A stretch of 11,483 nucleotides of DNA from Anaerolineales bacterium (GTDB lineage: Bacteria; Chloroflexota; Anaerolineae; Anaerolineales; UBA6663), in the NCBI GenBank assembly GCA_017999235.1, contig JAGOBN010000055.1, forward strand, positions 1 to 11,483, read 5' to 3'. Positions 7,922-11,483 of this stretch are shown one piece after another. Every line of letters starts with the position of its first letter. The stretch's first letter is position 1. The position numbers were made by a program, and so were the translations under genes. Below the pieces are notes generated by a model. The model searched no databases and was not told the DNA's origin. It saw only the letters and a list, made by a program, of their open reading frames with translations.

Positions 7922-9064
7922 TCAGCGGCCGGGGACCGTCAAACGCTGACCGGGATAAATCCAGGTGGTGGTGAGACCGTTGGCGGCTTGCAGCGCGCCG
8001 ACGGTGGTGTTGAAGCGCCGCGCCAGCGTGAACAGCGTATCGCCGGGCTGGATGACATACCCGCCGGCCGGCGGGGGAGCCGCGGCCGTGGGCGTTGCCG
8101 GCGGCGGGACGGCGGCCGCGGGCGCGGGGATGATCAGCGTTTGGCCGGCGTAGATGGAATTGCCGCTCAACCCGTTGGCGGCTTGCAGGGCCGCGGTGGT
8201 GGTGCCAAACCGCAGACCCAGGCGAAAGAGCGTGTCCCCGGGCTGGACGCGGTACGCGCCTGAGACGGCCGCGGTGGGCACGGGTGTACCGGCGGCGGGC
8301 GCGCCAGCCGGGAGGATCAGGGTTTGGCCGGGGATGATCAGTGTGGAGGTCAAGCGGTTGGCCGCCATCAGGTCAGACACCGTAACGCCAAACCGCAGGC
8401 CGAGCCGGAAGAGCGTATCCTGCGGCTGGACGCGATAGGTCTGGGCGGCGCCGCCGGCGGGGGAGGCGGCGCGGACGGCCAGCTCGAACAGCCCCAAGGT
8501 TTCCACCGCCGCGCAGGCTTGGCGCGCGCTCCCGTTGACGCTGGTGGCGAGCGGCGTCCAGGCGCCGCCCGGAACAGCCGCCACAATCGTCAGATCGGCG
8601 GCGAGGTCGGCCTCGCTGACGGGCACGCACACGGATAATGGCAAGAGATAGTGGGTGATCCACTGGCCGGCCGGATCGTAGAGGGTGGCGTTGATGGTCT
8701 GCCGGCGGAGCTGGTAGCCGGCCGGGGCCGGCGGCGCCAGAGCGGGGTCAAACGCCCCGCAATGCAGACGGGCGCCTTCCGGCGGAACGCCGGCGGGGAT
8801 GGTTATCTGCCAGGCCGCACACGTGAAGACGCCGCCCGGGATGCCCATGCGGACGCTGTCTTCGGGCGGGAGCCAGTCCGGGGCAGCGGTGCTCTCCGGC
8901 GCCACGATCGGAACCGCGGGCGTGGCGCGCTGGAACGCGGGCCGGGTGGTGATGCCGGCGGCTTGCGCGCCGGCCGCGGCTTGAAACAACAGCCCGCCGC
9001 TGATCACGAGGGTGAGCGCTATTCCGGCCCACAGCCGGGAGTGAGATCGAGGCGGGATGAGCAT
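7922..9064 (-). CDS. Secreted protein with three LysM repeats and a Cys-containing N-terminal domain
   Basis: This 380-residue exported protein likely binds peptidoglycan or related N-acetyl-sugar polymers. Residues 1-36 form a signal peptide (basic start, hydrophobic core LWAGIALTLVISGGLLF, small residues AGAQA). Residues about 60-200 form a probable beta-rich domain with four cysteines (82, 102, 146, 184), perhaps two disulfides; a core LPLSVCVP and a late LGLFELAV resemble ZU5-like folds, but this is tentative. Three LysM modules follow at 210-252, 271-313 and 336-378, each with [QP]xDTLF, a mid AAN and a final PGQ/AGQ-T-L-I-P, joined by Pro/Ala/Thr linkers. No catalytic domain is seen. 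The start ATG has AGGAGG 9 bases upstream. It faces the GpgS gene tail to tail and lies 114 bases downstream of the membrane-protein gene on the same strand. Confidence 0.9.
   Translation of the reverse strand: MLIPPRSHSRLWAGIALTLVISGGLLFQAAAGAQAAGITTRPAFQRATPAVPIVAPESTAAPDWLPPEDSVRMGIPGGVFTCAAWQITIPAGVPPEGARLHCGAFDPALAPPAPAGYQLRRQTINATLYDPAGQWITHYLLPLSVCVPVSEADLAADLTIVAAVPGGAWTPLATSVNGSARQACAAVETLGLFELAVRAASPAGGAAQTYRVQPQDTLFRLGLRFGVTVSDLMAANRLTSTLIIPGQTLILPAGAPAAGTPVPTAAVSGAYRVQPGDTLFRLGLRFGTTTAALQAANGLSGNSIYAGQTLIIPAPAAAVPPPATPTAAAPPPAGGYVIQPGDTLFTLARRFNTTVGALQAANGLTTTWIYPGQRLTVPGR
7931..8437 (-). repeat. Three tandem LysM-coding repeats
   Basis: The modules lie at 8437-8309, 8254-8126 and 8059-7931, with offsets of 183 and 195 bases. 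Identity is visible at DNA level: CGTTGGCGGCTTGCAG recurs at 7978-7993 and 8173-8188, and CCAAACCGCAG recurs near 8207 and 8389. This suggests internal duplication or gene conversion, with module 3 the most diverged at protein level. Confidence 0.8.
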
Positions 9065-9073
9065 GGCGACAAA

Positions 9074-9079
9074 CCTCCT
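9074..9079 (-). promoter_or_regulatory. Consensus ribosome-binding site of the LysM gene
   Basis: On the minus strand a perfect AGGAGG precedes the ATG at 9064 by 9 bases. It fixes the start in front of the signal peptide. Confidence 0.8.
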
Positions 9080-9123
9080 GCGAAACCGGCGCCCTTGGCG
9101 CGCGGCGGCGGCGGCCAGCTCTT

Positions 9124-9129
9124 ATTCTA
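9124..9129 (-). promoter_or_regulatory. Possible -10 element for the LysM gene
   Basis: TAGAAT on the minus strand matches TATAAT at 5 of 6 bases and lies in the only AT-richer patch of the 114-base gap (9065-9178). No good -35 is present at 16-18 bases, so the call is weak. The gap holds no convincing terminator. A short stem with a UUCG loop near 9155-9170 lacks a U-tract, so read-through from the membrane-protein gene remains possible. Confidence 0.3.
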
Positions 9130-9178
9130 ATCAGCGCCGAGAGGTCTGAAGCTCCGCGAACGGAAGTTTTAGCGGGAT

Positions 9179-10678
9179 TTAAGCCGTTGGCGCGCCGGCC
9201 TGGTTCAGGGCGCCAGGCGGCGGGTCTGCGGGACGCCGCCGGCCGCTCACATACAGCGCCAGGGCGCCGGCCGCCAGCCACCATACTGTGGCCGCCCCGT
9301 AGACTGCGGTGGAATGGGCGTAGACCTGCAAGAACCCGAAGGGGATCGTCGGCGGCTGGATGCGGAACCCCATCCACAGCGGCAGGGCCGCCGCGAACGG
9401 CAGGCCGAGCGCCACCACCGCCAGCACCCCCAGCAGGACGCGGTCGCGCGGATTGTGGCGCAGCGGGGTGGCTAGAAACAGGCCCAGGCCCAGCGCGGCC
9501 AGCCCGAGGCCGCCATACGCGGCGCCGGCCGCCGGCAGGCCGAGCGCCGAGGCCGACCAGGGCCGCTGTCCATACAGCTCCGCCCACAAGCCGGCGAAGT
9601 TGCCGGCCACCGCCAGAAGCAGGCCGGCAATGGTCAGGCGGCTGGCCCATTGCCCGCGCCGGCCGGCGGCCTGCCCCAATTGCCAGAGCGCGCGCGCCAG
9701 CACCGGGCCGCTCAGCACGGCCGTGAAGGCCGCCAGCGCCGGGATCAGCCAATAGAGGAAATCATCCAGGGTGGGGAGTGCGGCGCGGACTTCGGCCGGC
9801 GCGTCGCCGGGATACACGCGCAAGTACGCGCGGCTGTAGGCCATGATCAGACCGGCCGCCAGGTTCAACCCCAGCGTCAGCGCCACGCCGCGCCGCACGC
9901 TGCCGCCGCGCACCAGCCCAAAAGCAATCAGCGCCGCGGACAGCCAGAGCGCCGGCTGGAGCAGATTGCGGATGGCGTTGGGCACGAATTCCATCACCGG
10001 CAGCCACAGCATCAAGACCACCGGCAGCGCCAGCAGCAGGCCGGCGATCCGGTCGCGGCGCGCAAGCGCCGCCAGCGCGGCCGGCAAGGCCAGCGCCACG
10101 ATGAAGAAGAACGCGGCCTCCACCAGGGCTTGGCCGTTCCACGCCCGCAGCCCTTGCCCCGCCCAGCTTAGGCCGGCCACCGCCGCCACACACCAGTACA
10201 AGGCCCAGCTGGCCGACCAGCGCGGCCACCCGGCGCGCCAGGCCGCGGCCAAGCCGGCCAGCAGGCCGCCCACGGCTAAGACCGTCAGGCCGATGGTCAG
10301 CGGGATGTTATCTAGAAACAGAGGCCCAATCAGCAAATACAGGGCCGCCAGGCCGTGCGGCAAGCCGGCCAGCAGCGCCTCCCGGGGTGATCCGAGCCGG
10401 CCGTCATCCGGGGCCGGCGCCAGGCTGAGTTCCCATAGAGATGACATGGCGCCCTCCCGCCCAAGATATTCCCGCCAATGTTCGCGCCCCACCGCCAGCG
10501 GCAGATCGCGCAGCTCATGCCAGCACGCCCGCCAGAACGGGAGCTGACCGCGGCCGGCGGCCTCCATGATCAGCTCGGCAAACACGCCCTCCATCTCAGC
10601 CGCGTGCTCGGCTCGGAAACGGGCCGGGTACAGGCGCAGCAGCCCCGCGTACATCCGGGTGGCGCGGTGGGTCTTCAT
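9179..10678 (-). CDS. Polytopic membrane protein encoded with a PadR regulator
   Basis: This 499-residue integral membrane protein has no recognised enzymatic motif. The N-terminal 80 residues are cytosolic-looking and carry LLRLYPARFRAEHAAEM (13-29), a motif I recognise from membrane proteins placed next to PadR regulators. After it come about 12 hydrophobic segments, for example around 104-146 (two), 156-175, 185-206, 210-230, 240-256, 264-282, 306-330, 347-365, 376-404, 413-437 and 457-478. The C-terminus is a short Pro-rich tail. The start ATG at 10678 overlaps the PadR stop by 4 bases (ATGA), so translation is probably coupled. A second ATG at 10654 would shorten it by 8 residues. By genetic pairing it may be the target or signal partner of the PadR protein, but its function is unknown. 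No ABC ATPase or transporter signature is visible. Confidence 0.8.
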   Translation of the reverse strand: MKTHRATRMYAGLLRLYPARFRAEHAAEMEGVFAELIMEAAGRGQLPFWRACWHELRDLPLAVGREHWREYLGREGAMSSLWELSLAPAPDDGRLGSPREALLAGLPHGLAALYLLIGPLFLDNIPLTIGLTVLAVGGLLAGLAAAWRAGWPRWSASWALYWCVAAVAGLSWAGQGLRAWNGQALVEAAFFFIVALALPAALAALARRDRIAGLLLALPVVLMLWLPVMEFVPNAIRNLLQPALWLSAALIAFGLVRGGSVRRGVALTLGLNLAAGLIMAYSRAYLRVYPGDAPAEVRAALPTLDDFLYWLIPALAAFTAVLSGPVLARALWQLGQAAGRRGQWASRLTIAGLLLAVAGNFAGLWAELYGQRPWSASALGLPAAGAAYGGLGLAALGLGLFLATPLRHNPRDRVLLGVLAVVALGLPFAAALPLWMGFRIQPPTIPFGFLQVYAHSTAVYGAATVWWLAAGALALYVSGRRRPADPPPGALNQAGAPTA

Positions 10679-11028
10679 GTCAGTTCCACCGTCACGCGCC
10701 GGCGCGCCGCGGTGACCAGTTTTTGCAGCCGCGCTAACTCGGCGTTCAGCGCCCGCCGGCCCAAGTCGGTTAGTTGATAGGCTTTCCGCTCGCGGGCGGT
10801 GTCCGGCGCGGCGGGGTCATCCCCGCGCTCAATCCAGGCCTGTTCGAGCAGGCGTTTGAGGGCGCCGTACAAGGTGCCGGTGCTGAGGGTCACCCGGCTC
10901 TCGCTCAAAGTGGTGACGTCTTTCATGATGGCGTAGCCGTGGCGCGGGCCGGGGGCCAGGCTCAGCAGGATCAGCAGGGTGGTTTCGGTCAGGGGCAATT
11001 CCCAGACCGGGCGGGGGGCAGCGGGCAT
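10675..11028 (-). CDS. PadR-family transcriptional regulator
   Basis: This 117-residue DNA-binding repressor has a winged-helix domain followed by a short helix. Family marks are ILLSLAPGPRHGYAIMKDV (20-38), the recognition region STGTLYGALKRLLEQAWIE (49-67) and the wing and tail RKAYQLTDLGRRAL (81-94). The C-terminal helix (95-110) is short, as in the small PadR subfamily 2, and would serve dimerisation. I chose the ATG at 11028 because GAGG lies 6 bases upstream at 11035-11038. The TTG at 11040 would add four residues and has no better site. The gene overlaps the membrane-protein start by 4 bases, and a promoter plus operator-like palindrome lie directly upstream, so negative autoregulation of both genes is expected. 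The inducing ligand is unknown. Confidence 0.93.
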   Translation of the reverse strand: MPAAPRPVWELPLTETTLLILLSLAPGPRHGYAIMKDVTTLSESRVTLSTGTLYGALKRLLEQAWIERGDDPAAPDTARERKAYQLTDLGRRALNAELARLQKLVTAARRRVTVELT

Positions 11029-11054
11029 GGTGAGCCTCAATGGGTCGCGTGTCT

Positions 11055-11075
11055 ATGCGTCGTATGACGACATAT
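11055..11075 (-). promoter_or_regulatory. Probable PadR operator (21-base quasi-palindrome)
   Basis: On the minus strand the site reads AT-xx-GTCGT-CAT-ACGAC-xx-AT. Seven of ten base pairs are symmetric around the centre, including an uninterrupted 5-base arm GTCGT/ACGAC. It overlaps the downstream edge of the -10 element and the predicted transcription start, the usual place for a repressor site. PadR dimers bind such palindromes. The assignment to this PadR is inference. Confidence 0.6.
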
Positions 11076-11100
11076 TAGAGCCGAGCGGCGCGGCCGTCAA
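11072..11100 (-). promoter_or_regulatory. Promoter of the padR/membrane-protein operon
   Basis: On the minus strand TTGACG (11095-11100, 5 of 6 to consensus) and TAATAT (11072-11077, 4 of 6) are 17 bases apart. They lie 49 bases or less from the PadR start codon and in the only AT-rich patch of the region. The -10 overlaps the operator-like palindrome. Confidence 0.6.
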
Positions 11101-11120
11101 CACCCAAAAGTCCTCCTGGG

Positions 11121-11483
11121 TTAGGCGGCCGGCGCCAGGATGTGCCGCGCGGTGGCCTCATCCGTGACCAGGCCGTGGAGCAGGCCGGCGCGGGTCAGGG
11201 CGCGCAGGGCCGCGCCTTTGCCAGGGCCGGCCGCCAGCGCCACCAGGCGCGGGCAGCGCCGCAGCTGTTCCCAGCTGATGCCCACGGCGCAGCCGGTGTA
11301 CGCGTCATCCACCGGTCGGCCGGCGGCGTCAAAGTAGTGGCCGCAGATTTCCCCCACGGCGCCGGCCGCTTCCAATTGCGCCAGCTGGGCGGCGCTCAGC
11401 AGCTGGCTGGCTTCCAACGGCGAGCCGCGCACCGGCCCAATCCCCACCAGCGCCACATCCAGGCGGTCATACTGGGCCACCAC
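11121..11483 (-). CDS. SorC/DeoR-type transcriptional regulator, C-terminal sugar-binding domain (5' partial)
   Basis: The frame is open to the window edge, so only the last 120 residues of a protein usually near 320 are visible; the N-terminal helix-turn-helix lies outside. The visible part fits the effector-binding domain of SorC-like regulators: DVALVGIGPV, then SPLEASQLLSAAQLAQLEAAG, AVGEICGHYFDAAGRPV, VGISWEQLRRCPRLVALAAG, GKGAALRALTRAGLLHGLVTDEATARHIL. This domain has a phosphosugar-isomerase-like fold and senses sugar phosphates. The GTG codons at the edge are internal codons, not evidence of a start. It ends with TAA at 11121-11123, upstream of and in the same direction as padR. Its regulated sugar genes are probably outside the window. 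Confidence 0.85.
   Translation of the reverse strand: MVAQYDRLDVALVGIGPVRGSPLEASQLLSAAQLAQLEAAGAVGEICGHYFDAAGRPVDDAYTGCAVGISWEQLRRCPRLVALAAGPGKGAALRALTRAGLLHGLVTDEATARHILAPAA

Noticed and set aside
9150..9172. Possible terminator after the membrane-protein gene
   Set aside because: The minus strand has a 5-pair stem with a UUCG loop, but it is short and has no following U-tract.
8748..9752. Minus-strand 334-codon frame bridging the LysM gene start and the membrane-protein end
   Set aside because: It is in a different frame from both real genes, crosses the ribosome site and intergenic gap, and has no domain.
11101..11121. Possible terminator after the SorC-type gene
   Set aside because: ACCCA/TGGGT arms pair over only 5 bases with a 10-base loop, and no U-run follows.

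Overview
The window is a very GC-rich bacterial segment with dense coding, short gene gaps, ATGA start/stop overlaps and strong Shine-Dalgarno sites. I found no rRNA, tRNA, CRISPR array, insertion sequence or phage gene. The gene families suggest a member of the Chloroflexota (Anaerolineae-like): a heterodimeric ABC exporter with a Gly/Met-rich leader, a secreted LysM protein with Pro/Ala/Thr linkers, a PadR gene fused by overlap to a polytopic membrane protein, and GpgS. That placement is inference from family content only.

Layout. Positions 2-3282 (+): two coupled half-transporters of a heterodimeric ABC exporter, the first cut by the window edge, ending in a clear intrinsic terminator (3308-3340). 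Positions 3341-3501: leader region with a good promoter candidate. Positions 3502-7910 (+): a three-gene operon with two related GT4 glycosyltransferases and a 607-residue protein fusing two universal-stress-protein-like domains to a glucosyl-3-phosphoglycerate synthase (GpgS) catalytic domain. Positions 7922-9064 (-): secreted protein with three LysM repeats, convergent with the operon and separated from it by 11 bases. Positions 9179-11028 (-): PadR-family regulator coupled by a 4-base overlap to a 499-residue membrane protein; in front of PadR sit a promoter and a 21-base quasi-palindrome that looks like an autoregulatory operator. Positions 11121-11483 (-): C-terminal part of a SorC/DeoR-type sugar-binding regulator that continues beyond the window.

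How the genes may work together. The GT/GpgS operon probably makes a glucosylglycerate-based product, either a compatible solute or a glycan/glycolipid primer. The two GT4 enzymes are candidates for extending it or for a separate glycoconjugate step. No phosphatase that would complete glucosylglycerate synthesis is present. The PadR/membrane protein pair looks like a self-contained, autoregulated envelope-response unit, with the LysM wall-binding protein as a possible neighbour in the same transcription direction.

I do not see strong proof of an entirely new system. The most unusual items are the Usp-Usp-GpgS fusion, the PadR operator with its uncharacterised membrane partner, and the conserved HHD motif shared by the two glycosyltransferases next to GpgS.
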